Source of the DNA: Actinomycetes bacterium
GTDB lineage: Bacteria; Actinomycetota; Coriobacteriia; Anaerosomatales; Anaerosomataceae
NCBI GenBank assembly: GCA_021372825.1
Contig: JAJFTR010000001.1
Span: 20,592-84,591, forward strand
DNA: 64,000 nucleotides
Direction of reading: 5' to 3'
The first letter of the stretch is position 1, and every line of letters starts with the position of its first letter. The notes beneath the pieces are model-generated. The model worked only from the letters and a program-made list of their open reading frames with translations. It had not been told where the DNA came from and ran no database searches. Made by a program: the position numbers and the translations under genes. Shown here piece by piece: positions 33,750 through 42,331 of this stretch.

Positions 33750-34328
33750 TCAGCTCTTCGTGCCGATCCACGTCCCGGCGTCTGCTCCGGCCGCGATGAG
33801 CCGCCCTCTCAGGAGCGAGGCATGGTGCTGGACGTGCCGGATGTTGTCGATGTGCTGCTCGAGCCTTGGCCTTTGCGGGCAATGCCAACTGAAGCCCGTC
33901 GTTGCAGCGGTGAGATCGGCTCTTGCCACCTCATGGTCCACCATGTCGTCCACAAGCTCGAGATACTCGCGTATGTCCGCTGGCGTGAGGGCCGCTACAC
34001 GTCGAGGAGCGGGATCCGGCCCTTCGAGGATGTCGTCCAGCTCAGGCGGACCGGGCACACCGTCGAGGTGCTGCATGTACCGCTGGTGGAACCGGCACGG
34101 GTGGAAGTCGCTCTCGGTGGGCCGAAGATATAGGTCCGCGTAGTACAGCGTGTGGTACGCCACCTGCCAGAAAGGCACGTCACCCGTCTCCCACAGGTCG
34201 TGGGGACATCGCGTCACCACATCGCGCAGCATCGCCAGCACCGCGTGATACTGGCTCGCAAGACTCTGCCGCACGATGCCTGCGGGAACGAACTCCTCGT
34301 GCGGATGCTCGACCGTGTCGCCAGTCAC
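33750..34328 (-). CDS. DinB-like four-helix-bundle protein
   Basis: 192 residues from GTG at 34328. Helical, with histidines spaced as in the DinB/YfiT superfamily: QVAYHTLYYADLY in helix 2 and NIRHVQHHASLLRGRL near the C-terminus would form a metal site. These proteins are often metal-dependent thiol transferases, but the substrate is unknown. The frame is open upstream to 34463, so the start is uncertain; homology-like sequence begins near the GTG (DTVEHPHEEFVPAGIVRQSL). Confidence 0.7.
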   Translation of the reverse strand: MTGDTVEHPHEEFVPAGIVRQSLASQYHAVLAMLRDVVTRCPHDLWETGDVPFWQVAYHTLYYADLYLRPTESDFHPCRFHQRYMQHLDGVPGPPELDDILEGPDPAPRRVAALTPADIREYLELVDDMVDHEVARADLTAATTGFSWHCPQRPRLEQHIDNIRHVQHHASLLRGRLIAAGADAGTWIGTKS

Positions 34329-34675
34329 TCGTCGTCTCGTTCCGAAGTCGTGGCCATTCAGCCGATTCGCAGGCCGAGCAGCTTCCGGAGCGTGCCTGCC
34401 GTGGTGAGCCTGGGTTTGCAGGGACGCGAGTCCACCGACCGCTGGGATGTCACGACCACGCATCGGTCCTGCTGACGGCTACGCGCAGGGTACTCCTTGC
34501 AGTACTTGCACCACACTCTCACGTGAACGCCTCTGATCGCATCGGCAACAAGAGCACGGGTATGCTCTTGGTTCGTCAGAGAGTAACGTTAGCCGTAATG
34601 GCGACGCTTGCGAAGTGCCCAAGGTCGCACATCACACGACGATGTGGTCTTCCGGACCCTTGCAGGAGGTACACG
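34329..34675. other. Intergenic region without recognised gene
   Basis: About 350 bases between two divergent genes. CAAGAGCA-cgggta-TGCTCTTG (34549-34570) is a perfect eight-pair hairpin, and CACATC-acacgac-GATGTG lies just before the next gene. No clear promoter pair, repeat family or additional coding frame with a ribosome-binding site was found. Confidence 0.5.
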
Positions 34676-34963
34676 GTGATCAAGGCTCACATGGACCTTA
34701 CTCGGAACGGAGAGAAACTCGCGACTCTCTCGTGGCATGCAAGAGATGCGGATGGCAACACGCTGCCCATCGGCTTCGAGTGGACGGACGCTATCGACGA
34801 CGACATGAAGGAGCGCGTGGTGGCGGTATGCTCCAAGCCGGTGCCCCTCACCGGACCCAACGGTGTCCGCACGGGTATGGCACAGCCCGGCAGTAGTAAG
34901 CATTTCGAGAACCTTGCGCGCCACATCGAGCGACTAGGGTGCCGCACCCACTACTACTACTGA
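34676..34963 (+). CDS. Conserved-looking small protein, unknown function
   Basis: 95 residues from GTG at 34676, six bases after AGGAGG. Begins VIKAHMDLTRNGEKLATLSWHARDA, has an acidic middle (WTDAIDDDMKERVVAV) and ends RLGCRTHYYY. It looks like a soluble alpha/beta domain with no signal peptide or metal motif. I do not recognise a family. The good ribosome-binding site and normal codon use support it being real. It stands alone between divergent and convergent neighbours. Confidence 0.6.
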   Translation: MIKAHMDLTRNGEKLATLSWHARDADGNTLPIGFEWTDAIDDDMKERVVAVCSKPVPLTGPNGVRTGMAQPGSSKHFENLARHIERLGCRTHYYY

Positions 34964-35037
34964 GATGCGACACGTGTAGCGGCTGCGTCGCCGCGCCCGC
35001 GACATCCGCTTCTTCGGGACCAGGCATGAAAGCATCC

Positions 35038-35580
35038 CTAGCACACGTGAGGGATGAATCGCTTGGTGTGCCGCATGTACTCGGCATACCCGGGCAGATG
35101 GATGGCAAGCCATTTCTCCTCGGCGTGGGTCCGGATCACGATGCCTGCGAGTCCCGCGGCCGTGGCGATCCAGGACAGGTGAGCACCAGCGATCATCGGT
35201 GACCCGATGAAGAGGAGGGCTAGGCCGAGGTACAGTGGATGCCGAATCGTCGAGTAGATGCCGGTCGTGACCAGCATGTGATCCTTATGCGTTTCGACGC
35301 CCGCAGAAAACGAAGGTCCCAAAGCGCGCACCCCCGCGAATCGCAACACCGCCGCCGCGGTCACACACAACCCGCCCACGATCACTCCGTGGATCGAAGG
35401 CGTAGCAATGCCTGCGGCGATCTCGACGGCAGGGCCCACCAGACACACGTAGTAGGGAACGGTGACGGCCCACCACGTCCACTCCCGACGCTGACGCCCC
35501 ACCGGAGCGCCGGACATCGCGAACGCGATGCGGTCAAGGAGCACATATGCACCAACCGCGATGATGTAGGCGACAGGCAC
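35038..35580 (-). CDS. Isoprenylcysteine methyltransferase-like membrane protein (ICMT/PEMT family)
   Basis: 180 residues from GTG at 35580, six bases after GGAGG. Four to five membrane helices. The conserved C-terminal motif TGIYSTIRHPLYLGLALLF and EEKWLAIHLPGYAEYMRHTKRFIP matches the ICMT/phospholipid methyltransferase family, which methylates lipid-like or thiol substrates with S-adenosylmethionine. Bacterial substrates are mostly unknown. The frame is open upstream but the proposed start fits the first hydrophobic segment. Confidence 0.85.
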   Translation of the reverse strand: MPVAYIIAVGAYVLLDRIAFAMSGAPVGRQRREWTWWAVTVPYYVCLVGPAVEIAAGIATPSIHGVIVGGLCVTAAAVLRFAGVRALGPSFSAGVETHKDHMLVTTGIYSTIRHPLYLGLALLFIGSPMIAGAHLSWIATAAGLAGIVIRTHAEEKWLAIHLPGYAEYMRHTKRFIPHVC

Positions 35581-35768
35581 AGGCAGCCTCCATGATCGAG
35601 AGCTGACCACCGGCCTGGCAGACCGGCGGTGCCACTGCGGTGTATACAGTAGCGCTCGCGCCGCTGAAGCGCGAAGCCCTTTCTTGGGGCCAAAACGCTG
35701 CGAGCCGTATACTCGACAGCCAGAGTCGAGATCACGTGTCGTTGTTCCCGTGAGGAGATCGAGATCAC

Positions 35769-36593
35769 ATGATGCCCACCTCACGCCCTTCCGCTCGATC
35801 CGGTCCGGTCCGGATCGGATACGCACTCGGCGGAGGCGCCGTGCGAGGCGCTGCGCACCTGGGTGTCTTGTCGGTGTTGGAAGAAGCGGGCATCCGACCG
35901 TCGGTCATCGCCGGCACGAGCGCGGGAGCGATCGTCGGCGCGGGGTATGCGGCAGGCGTGGGCATCGATGAGATGGCCGAGATGGCACGGGTCGCGTCAT
36001 GGCGCGAGATCACCGGACGCCCCTGGAAGCGGCGTCTGAGCGTGTTCGAGACCACGCCCTTGCGCGGATGGATCGCGAGCGCCATCGGTGATGTCACCTT
36101 CGAGGAGCTCTCGGTGCCGCTGGCCGCGGTCACGTGCAACATCGCCGACGGCAGCCGAGTGGTGTTACGTGAGGGAGAGGTCGTGGAGGCAGCGGTAGCA
36201 AGCTCCGCGATCCCGGGGCTGTTCGCACCTGTCCGCAAGGGAGACCTGTATCTGGTAGACGGCGGGCTCGTGGATAACTTACCTGTAGGCGTCGCAAGGT
36301 CGCTCGGCGCCGATCTGGTGATCGCGGTCGATGTGAGCCCCGTTCTGCGGACGGCTCGCCATCCTGAAGGGCTACGCGATGTGATGACATCGGTCATCAA
36401 CATCATGGCAAGCAGCACGCAAGTGGAGTCTCGGCGAAGAGCCGACATCCTCGTGCAGCCGAAGACCGAGAGTTTCGCGCTGTGGGAGTTCAGTGCCATC
36501 ACGCAGATCATCGAGACCGGCCGTCAGGCTGCGCTCGAAGTGCTGCCCGAGTTGCTCGCTGCCGTCGGCCGAGAAGGGAGACAGGATGGATAA
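35769..36593 (+). CDS. Patatin-like phospholipase (RssA-like)
   Basis: 274 residues. Patatin motifs in order: oxyanion loop GGGAVRGAAHLG (about 21-32), nucleophile GTSAG (Ser about 51) and catalytic Asp in DGG. These form the Ser-Asp dyad of bacterial patatins such as RssA/RssA-like hydrolases. Predicted cytosolic lipid acyl hydrolase; substrate unknown. ATG at 35769 is followed by another ATG; either may be used. It overlaps the next gene by eight bases. Confidence 0.92.
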   Translation: MMPTSRPSARSGPVRIGYALGGGAVRGAAHLGVLSVLEEAGIRPSVIAGTSAGAIVGAGYAAGVGIDEMAEMARVASWREITGRPWKRRLSVFETTPLRGWIASAIGDVTFEELSVPLAAVTCNIADGSRVVLREGEVVEAAVASSAIPGLFAPVRKGDLYLVDGGLVDNLPVGVARSLGADLVIAVDVSPVLRTARHPEGLRDVMTSVINIMASSTQVESRRRADILVQPKTESFALWEFSAITQIIETGRQAALEVLPELLAAVGREGRQDG

Positions 36594-37158
36594 CTACCGG
36601 GTCGGTTACATCGTGGGCAGCCTCGCGACCGAATCGATCAATCGCAGGCTGGCACGGGCGCTCGTACTTCTCGCGCCACCTTCGCTCACGTTCACCGAGA
36701 TCGCGATCAAGGACCTGCCGCTGTACAGCTATGACTACGACGTGGATTACCCGCCCGCGGCGCGCGCCTTCAAGCAGGCCCTTCTCGACTCGGACGCCAT
36801 CATGTTCGTCACGCCCGAGTACAACCGCTCCATCCCAGGAGCCCTCAAGAACGCCATCGACTGGGCCAGCAGGCCCTACGGGACCAACGCGTTGGCGCAC
36901 AAGCCGTGCGCGGTGATCGGCGCGTCGTCAGGCAAGATCGGCACGGCCATCGCGCAGCAGCATCTCCGGAGCGTGCTCGGCTTCTGCGATGCGTTCCAGA
37001 TGAATCACCCCGAGGGGTACATCCAGTTGACGCCGGGACTCATCACCGATGAGGGAGAGGTCACGGTCGACTCGACGCGCGACTTCCTGCGCGTGTACAT
37101 GCAGGAGTTCGCCGGCTTCCTCGAACGCTTCTTCCGCGGACAGTCACACGACGAGTGA
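36586..37158 (+). CDS. NADPH-dependent FMN reductase family protein
   Basis: 190 residues from ATG at 36586, after GGGAGACAGG. Flavodoxin-like fold: phosphate-binding loop GSLATESINRRLA, then FVTPEYNRSIPGALKNAIDWASRPYG, the diagnostic SsuE/YieF-type motif, and VIGASSGKIGTA. Such enzymes reduce FMN, quinones or chromate using NAD(P)H. Co-transcribed with the patatin gene, with which it overlaps. Confidence 0.92.
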   Translation: MDNYRVGYIVGSLATESINRRLARALVLLAPPSLTFTEIAIKDLPLYSYDYDVDYPPAARAFKQALLDSDAIMFVTPEYNRSIPGALKNAIDWASRPYGTNALAHKPCAVIGASSGKIGTAIAQQHLRSVLGFCDAFQMNHPEGYIQLTPGLITDEGEVTVDSTRDFLRVYMQEFAGFLERFFRGQSHDE

Positions 37159-37164
37159 TCGTCT

Positions 37165-37641
37165 CTAGACGGGGTCCTGGCTTACGGCACCGCCGTCGGA
37201 GACCGACGACGTCCATCGCGCGCCATCCCAGTACCGAAGCTGGTGCCGGCCCGCCGGGTCGGCATACCAGCCCGCCGGAGTGATCGCGGCGCCGGCCGCT
37301 CCCGTCGCCTTCGGGTCCGCGCCGAATCGATTGGGACCCGGCGTCCCGTCCATGACCGCGAAGACGAGGTTCACAATCGGCACGAGGATCCACCATCCGC
37401 TGTGATCGGTGTCGTGCATCCTGCGCACGGCCACAGCGAGCGAGGGGAGCAGCACGGCGAGCGAGTAAATCCCGCTCAGAGGGCCGTTGCCCTGGCTGTT
37501 CGTGAGGCCGAGCGCGTTGTCCACGAACACCAAGATGTACGAGGCCAGCATGTTGAAGAGGAAGAACATCCAGTACTCTTTGCGGCGAGCGCGTCCCGTG
37601 AAGGTCGCGTACTTCTTCCAGACTCCCAGATACCAGTCCAC
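37165..37641 (-). CDS. DUF805-DUF2510 membrane protein
   Basis: 158 residues. DUF805 part (about 1-105): MDWYLGVWKKYATFTGRARRKEYW and RRMHDTDHSGWW with three to four membrane helices. A C-terminal DUF2510 module follows: PAGWYADPAGRHQLRYWDGARWT. DUF2510 is found mainly in actinobacteria and is often fused to membrane proteins; its function is unknown. GGGAGG precedes the ATG. Confidence 0.88.
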   Translation of the reverse strand: MDWYLGVWKKYATFTGRARRKEYWMFFLFNMLASYILVFVDNALGLTNSQGNGPLSGIYSLAVLLPSLAVAVRRMHDTDHSGWWILVPIVNLVFAVMDGTPGPNRFGADPKATGAAGAAITPAGWYADPAGRHQLRYWDGARWTSSVSDGGAVSQDPV

Positions 37642-37765
37642 ATGTCCTCCCAGGGCTCACGTGCATGTCGGTTGAAGGCTTTCTCGTCCGTGCCGCGACA
37701 CCGTGTCATCTGAGCTTACGACACCGGAGTCGCGGCCGGAAGCACGACCTTGACGGACAGAGCAC

Positions 37766-40663
37766 TCATCTGCCATGGCGCCCGAACCGCCGCTCTATCG
37801 CCGCCACCACCTCGTCGGCAGGAAGACGCTCGACCTCGCGAACGGGCAGAGCACTCAAGAACCTCGTCGCATACGCTCGGCTGCTCACAAGACGGGAGTC
37901 CGCGAGCACGAGACAGCCCTCGTCGGTTGACGAGCGGATGAGTCTCCCTGCCGCCTGCTTGAGTTCGAGGATGGCCTCGGGCAAGTAGTAGTGCTCCCAC
38001 CACGCCCGATCGCGTTCCTTGCGTTCCTCCAGCACCGGGTCGTTGAGCGGTCCGAAGGGCAAGCGCGGGATCACCACGCAGCGAAGCGTGTCGCCCTTGG
38101 CGTCGAATCCCTCCCAGAACGACTTCGTCGCCATGAGCGATACGCGCTCGTCGGCCAGGAACTCATCGGCCACGCGCTTGCGCGAGACGCCAGCGGTCTG
38201 CGAGACGAGCCTCAATCCCGCTCGCTCGAGCGGCCGAGCGAGGCGGCGATACAACTCGTCCATCTCGCGGCGGTTCGTGAAGAGCGTGAGCACGCTGCCG
38301 CCCATCGCGATGTGGACTCCGAGCAACAGCTGCTCCAGGTCGTCGACGTAGCGCCTGTGTCCGGGTTCCGCGATGTCGCGGGGAACATACACGGCCATTT
38401 GCCGCTCGAAGTCGTACGAGGATGCCAGCCGCAGCGTGCGGCGGACCTCGGGGGCAAGATGCGCCAGCCCCACGCTACGCTCGAAGTGTGAGAAATCCTC
38501 GCCCGCAGCGATCGTCGCGCTCGTGAACACCACCGATCGCACGCGGGGATAGAACTCCTCGGCAAGCGCCTCGCCCACATCGAGCAGCGCCGCCTGGACC
38601 GCTTCCTCCTGCGCGTCTCGTCGACGATTGACCGTGGCCGAGTAGACCATCCGCTCGTCCTCGCCATCCAACACCAGTACGAGTCCGTCCATCTGCGACG
38701 CAAGACCGGTCATCTGACCCACCAGATCGGCGCGCAGGTCGTCGAATCCCTCGCCCGCCTCCTCGAGCAGCGTCACTATCTCGCTGCCGAGACGCACCGC
38801 CCGGTCGAGGTGTCTCACAAGCGAACGGCCCACTGCGATCGCACGGCCCCACGGTCCGGACTCCCGAACGAGCGGTGTGAGCCGTACGCGCGTGCGGTCG
38901 TAGTCGCTCTCGCTCTGTTCACCCAGGTCCTTCACGAGATCGAAGAAGTTGTCCGAGATGCGCGCGGTCTCTTCCACCACCTCGCGCAGCTCGTCGATCT
39001 TGCCGAGAAGGTCTCGGGGCACGTCGTCACCTGACAGCGTGACCTTTGTGCGCAGTCCGTCGAGCGTGCCGCCGCGTCCTCTTGCGTGCAGTCCCGCAAG
39101 GGTGGCCTTGCACTCGGACCACGAGGCCCCACGACTCAGCTGGGCACGGGCCTCGCTCTCGGCAGCATGCGCCTCGTCCACCACCCAATGGCGGATCGGC
39201 GGAAGGATCCCGCCCCCGGTCATGAGGTCGCGGAACAGCAGCGCGTGGTTGGTGACGACGATGTGCGCGTGAGCGGCACGTCTGCGCTGTCCGTGCAAGT
39301 AGCATGCATGCGGATAGAATCGGCAGCGCGTCTTGGTGCAGTCGGCCACCGAGGCCGCGACCGACTGTCTAAGAGAGCTGCCCCAGTGAAGGTTCACCGC
39401 ATCCAGGTCACCCCACGCCGATTGCGCTACCCACGCGAGCAACATCGCGATACTTGCGCGGATGTCGTTCTCGGAGTCAGCGGCCGAGTCGACGACCCGC
39501 TGGAACTTACGCAGACACATGTAGTGCTCGTATCCCTTGAGCGCGACATAGCGCAACTCGCCTTCGAGTTGACGCGCAAGGTCGGGCAGCTCCCGATAGA
39601 GGAGCTGGTCCATGAGGGTGTTCGTCTTGGTGGCCACGCCCACAGCGACACGGTTCTCAAGCGCCAGGTGGGCAGCGGGGACGAGATACGCGACCGACTT
39701 GCCCACACCGGTCCCCGCTTCCACCGACAGGTGCGTATCGGTCGTGAACGCATCCAAGACCGCGCGTGCCATCTCGAGCTGTTCGCCGCGCGCCTCGAAT
39801 CCTTCGTACATGCGTCCGACCGCTCCGCTCTCGGCGAACTCGCCGAGGACGTTCTCAGCCTCCGGTCGCGCAAGGTCGAGATCCGCCGCGTCGAGCATCT
39901 CTTCGCCCTCATCATGCCGCAGCTGCTCGTGCCGAAGCGTCATGAGGTTGAGGGGGGGACGCGACCGGGCCGCCGCCATGTGCGAGAAGACTCGCGCGAG
40001 AGGCCACTCGGTACCGTCAAGCTCCGCGATGGCCCCCAGCACAGCGTCTGGCAGGTCGTCCAAGGCGACGAGCATCACGCGCCACAGCGCGGCAAGGGCC
40101 TCCGCGTCGTCAGGCGCACGATGGGCGCGCGCCTCCGAAAGGCCGAACGCGCGGGAGAGATCGGCCAAGCGGTGCGAGCGCAGACGCGGAAGAGCGATGC
40201 GCGCAAGCTCGAGACTGTCGAGCCACGTGCCGCGCAGCCGCGTGGGGCCACATCCCGCTGCCTCGAGGAACTCGCGATCGAAGCGAGCGTTGTGAGCCAC
40301 CAGGTCCCGCGCGCCGACGAACTCAACGAGCGGGGCGATCACGGCTTCGATCCCGGGAGCGGTCGCGAGCATCTCCTGGGTGATCCCTGTGAGCTGAGTG
40401 GTCTCGTGAGGAATCGCGCCGCGAGGGCGCACGAGCGTCTCGAAACGAGCGAGCACGTCAGGCCCGCGGGCGATGACCGCCCCCACCTCGATGATCTCGT
40501 CGCGCGCAGGATCGAACCCGGTGGTCTCCACGTCGATGAAACACAGTTCTGGCTCGAAGCCGAAGACCGCACTGTGGGCACGCTCCGCAAGCGTGGCGTA
40601 CCGCTCGGCCACCTCCGGGCCGGTGCCAGGCTGTAGAACGGTGCGTAGCGCCCCTGGGTCCAT
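37766..40663 (-). CDS. dinG: DinG-type ATP-dependent helicase fused to DEDDh exonuclease
   Basis: 965 residues. N-terminal 3'-5' exonuclease: FIDVETTGFDP (D-x-E), HNARFDREFL and HRAPDDAEAL complete the DEDDh set. The superfamily 2 helicase follows with Walker A EAGTGVGKSVAY, DEAH box VVDEAHAAE and late motifs SFWEGFDAKGD and QAAGRLIRSSTDEG. Four Cys between motifs I and II (MCLRKF, DCTKTRC, HACYLHG) fit the XPD/DinG iron-sulfur site. The exonuclease-DinG fusion is common in Gram-positive bacteria and works in DNA repair or R-loop resolution. Confidence 0.95.
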   Translation of the reverse strand: MDPGALRTVLQPGTGPEVAERYATLAERAHSAVFGFEPELCFIDVETTGFDPARDEIIEVGAVIARGPDVLARFETLVRPRGAIPHETTQLTGITQEMLATAPGIEAVIAPLVEFVGARDLVAHNARFDREFLEAAGCGPTRLRGTWLDSLELARIALPRLRSHRLADLSRAFGLSEARAHRAPDDAEALAALWRVMLVALDDLPDAVLGAIAELDGTEWPLARVFSHMAAARSRPPLNLMTLRHEQLRHDEGEEMLDAADLDLARPEAENVLGEFAESGAVGRMYEGFEARGEQLEMARAVLDAFTTDTHLSVEAGTGVGKSVAYLVPAAHLALENRVAVGVATKTNTLMDQLLYRELPDLARQLEGELRYVALKGYEHYMCLRKFQRVVDSAADSENDIRASIAMLLAWVAQSAWGDLDAVNLHWGSSLRQSVAASVADCTKTRCRFYPHACYLHGQRRRAAHAHIVVTNHALLFRDLMTGGGILPPIRHWVVDEAHAAESEARAQLSRGASWSECKATLAGLHARGRGGTLDGLRTKVTLSGDDVPRDLLGKIDELREVVEETARISDNFFDLVKDLGEQSESDYDRTRVRLTPLVRESGPWGRAIAVGRSLVRHLDRAVRLGSEIVTLLEEAGEGFDDLRADLVGQMTGLASQMDGLVLVLDGEDERMVYSATVNRRRDAQEEAVQAALLDVGEALAEEFYPRVRSVVFTSATIAAGEDFSHFERSVGLAHLAPEVRRTLRLASSYDFERQMAVYVPRDIAEPGHRRYVDDLEQLLLGVHIAMGGSVLTLFTNRREMDELYRRLARPLERAGLRLVSQTAGVSRKRVADEFLADERVSLMATKSFWEGFDAKGDTLRCVVIPRLPFGPLNDPVLEERKERDRAWWEHYYLPEAILELKQAAGRLIRSSTDEGCLVLADSRLVSSRAYATRFLSALPVREVERLPADEVVAAIERRFGRHGR

Positions 40664-40694
40664 GTGCGTCAGCGTAGCACGCTCCTCTGACAGG

Positions 40695-40724
40695 AGCGGG
40701 GCGCCCGGAAGACCGGACGCCCCG
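40695..40724 (-). terminator. GC-rich hairpin downstream of the NTF2-like membrane protein gene
   Basis: GCGGGGCG and CGCCCCGC with inner CCGG/CCGG form a 12-pair nearly perfect hairpin about 30 bases after the stop at 40755. There is no long T-run, so it may also shield the dinG promoter region. Confidence 0.6.
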
Positions 40725-40754
40725 CGGCAAGATCGTCCACTCGCGTGCGAGAGC

Positions 40755-41309
40755 CTACTGCCCCATCCCGGCGAGTTCGCGACTCTTCACAACCCACTCG
40801 CCATCCACCTTGGTGAACGTCCACACATATTCGAAGTCTCCGCCCGGCATCGTCGCCGTGGCGTTGACGATGGTGTCATCGCCTGATGTGGTGGTCTTGC
40901 CCAGCTTGTAAGCGGTGATTCCATAACCCGCGAGCTGCTGACCGAAGCTCTCGGCATCTTGCGCCGCCTTCTTGTCCGCAGGAAGGAGGTCGTAAGCCTT
41001 CGTGTAGTCACCTGCGATGACCGCCTTGAAGTACGTCTCGACGTGCTGCTCAGGGGTCACGCCCTTGCCGAGGCGAGTCGCGGTCGTCGGATCGAAGACG
41101 CCCGTAGCCGCAGGTGGCATCGCGCCGCCCGAGGTGGTGGTCGAACCAGTCGCCGTCGTCTCTGTGGTTGCCGTGTTCGTGGTCGTCGTCTTGTCGCCCT
41201 GGGTCAGAATGATCGCAACGATCACCACAAGAAGCACGACGATCACGCCGAGCAGCGCGACAACGCCCTTGTTCATCCCACCCGGACGGCCGGTCTCACT
41301 CTCTTCCAT
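40755..41309 (-). CDS. Membrane-anchored protein with Thr-rich linker and DUF4878/NTF2-like domain
   Basis: 184 residues from ATG at 41309, seven bases after GGAAGG. A short cytosolic tail, one membrane helix (GVVALLGVIVVLLVVIVAIIL), a Thr-rich low-complexity linker (about 40-65) and an exported domain with VETYFKAVIAGDYTKAYDLL and WTFTKVDGEWVVKSRE, which resembles NTF2-like DUF4878 domains. Function unknown; it may bind a cell-envelope ligand. Divergent from sdaAB. Confidence 0.75.
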   Translation of the reverse strand: MEESETGRPGGMNKGVVALLGVIVVLLVVIVAIILTQGDKTTTTNTATTETTATGSTTTSGGAMPPAATGVFDPTTATRLGKGVTPEQHVETYFKAVIAGDYTKAYDLLPADKKAAQDAESFGQQLAGYGITAYKLGKTTTSGDDTIVNATATMPGGDFEYVWTFTKVDGEWVVKSRELAGMGQ

Positions 41310-41404
41310 AGTGCATCCTTCCTTCTCGCTTGCCTGAACAACGCGTTTGCGCTGAAAAAGCATAGCCGCCTGACCGTGACATAACAACCGCACGCCGGAT
41401 TCCA

Positions 41405-41421
41405 TATACAATCACCATATG
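41405..41421 (+). promoter_or_regulatory. Candidate -10 element giving a near-leaderless sdaAB transcript
   Basis: TATACA (41405-41410) ends eight bases before the sdaAB ATG (41419). No Shine-Dalgarno sequence is visible. If this -10 is used, transcription starts at or within a base or two of the start codon. Confidence 0.45.
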
Positions 41422-42090
41422 TCTCGGCAACGTTCGCTCTTCGACATCGTGGGACCGGTGATGATCGGCCCCTCGTCCAGCCACACCGCCGGTGCGGCAC
41501 GCCTCGGCGCGCTGGCCCGCGCGATCATCGGTGAGCCGCCTACCCAGGTGGAGGTCGGCCTGCACGGTTCGTTCGCGACGACGGGCCCGGGACACGGCAC
41601 AGACCTCGCGATCGTGGCGGGTCTGCTGGGAATGACACCGGACGATACTCGCCTGCCGCTTGCGCGCCAGATCGCGCGCGAACAAGGTATCGCGATCACC
41701 TTCCACGAGTGTGACTTGGGCGAGGTCCACCCCAACACCGCGCGGTTGGAGTTGGTGGCCGCAAGCGGCCGCAAGTATCTCGTGCAAGGCTCCTCGCTCG
41801 GCGGAGGTGATGTCGTCATCACGCTCGTGGACGACTTCCCCGTCGAGATCACCGGCGAGCTGCCGATGCTGGTAGTGGTCCATCACGACCAGCCAGGCGT
41901 TGTGGCAGCAGTCACTGCGCGGCTCGCCGCTGACGTCATCAACATCGCCGCGATGCAGGTCTCGCGCGAGCAACGCGGGGCCCGTGCCCTCATGCTCATC
42001 GGCACCGACGAACCCGTGCCTGATGATGTCGCCGCGGGCATCGCCGCAATCGACGGCGTCGCGGAGGTCCGCGTCGTCCCGCGGGTGTGA
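41419..42090 (+). CDS. sdaAB: L-serine dehydratase, beta subunit
   Basis: 223 residues. Forms the two-subunit iron-sulfur L-serine dehydratase with SdaAA, making pyruvate and ammonia from serine. The N-terminal catalytic beta domain begins SLFDIVGPVMIGPSSSHTAGA, and a C-terminal ACT domain (about 145-223, LPMLVVVHHDQPGVVAAVTA) is present. The alpha gene is not adjacent: it lies 2.6 kb away on the same strand beyond the feo operon. No ribosome-binding site is seen. Confidence 0.94.
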   Translation: MSRQRSLFDIVGPVMIGPSSSHTAGAARLGALARAIIGEPPTQVEVGLHGSFATTGPGHGTDLAIVAGLLGMTPDDTRLPLARQIAREQGIAITFHECDLGEVHPNTARLELVAASGRKYLVQGSSLGGGDVVITLVDDFPVEITGELPMLVVVHHDQPGVVAAVTARLAADVINIAAMQVSREQRGARALMLIGTDEPVPDDVAAGIAAIDGVAEVRVVPRV

Positions 42091-42133
42091 CGCGGGGCCA
42101 GCACCCAGCTCTGCTCGATCCGAGAAGGGGCGC

Positions 42134-42331
42134 TCAGTCCTTGTCGCACCGAGCCGCACAGGTCCGGCAGCTGCCCGAACATGACGCGAGCTTCAGGGTG
42201 TTGCAGCGCGGACAGCGAACCGCCCGCGAGACCATCCCGCAGGTAGGGCACGGCGTAGCAGGGCCGACCACCGCGGTCTCTTGTCGTGTGTCGATACCGC
42301 TCGCCCGCTCGCCACTCTTGGCGGACCTCAT
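42134..42331 (-). CDS. Cys-rich small protein coupled to feoB
   Basis: 65 residues. ATG at 42331 overlaps the feoB stop by four bases. The C-terminal two-thirds has CPTC, CPRC, CSGSC and CAARC-like pairs, eight to nine Cys in 40 residues, a double zinc-ribbon or Fe-S pattern. No membrane helix, unlike the known FeoB-associated Cys-rich membrane protein. Its position suggests a role in ferrous iron uptake or sensing, in the manner of FeoC, but it is not FeoC-like in sequence. Confidence 0.7.
   Translation of the reverse strand: MRSAKSGERASGIDTRQETAVVGPATPCPTCGMVSRAVRCPRCNTLKLASCSGSCRTCAARCDKD

Noticed and set aside
34519..34526. TCACGTGA core resembling parS
   Set aside because: Flanking bases do not match TGTTTCACGTGAAACA, and it lies far from parAB.
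39086..40636. 516-codon frame opposite dinG
   Set aside because: Shadow of the dinG coding strand; composition is His/Arg/Gly-biased and no motif is present.
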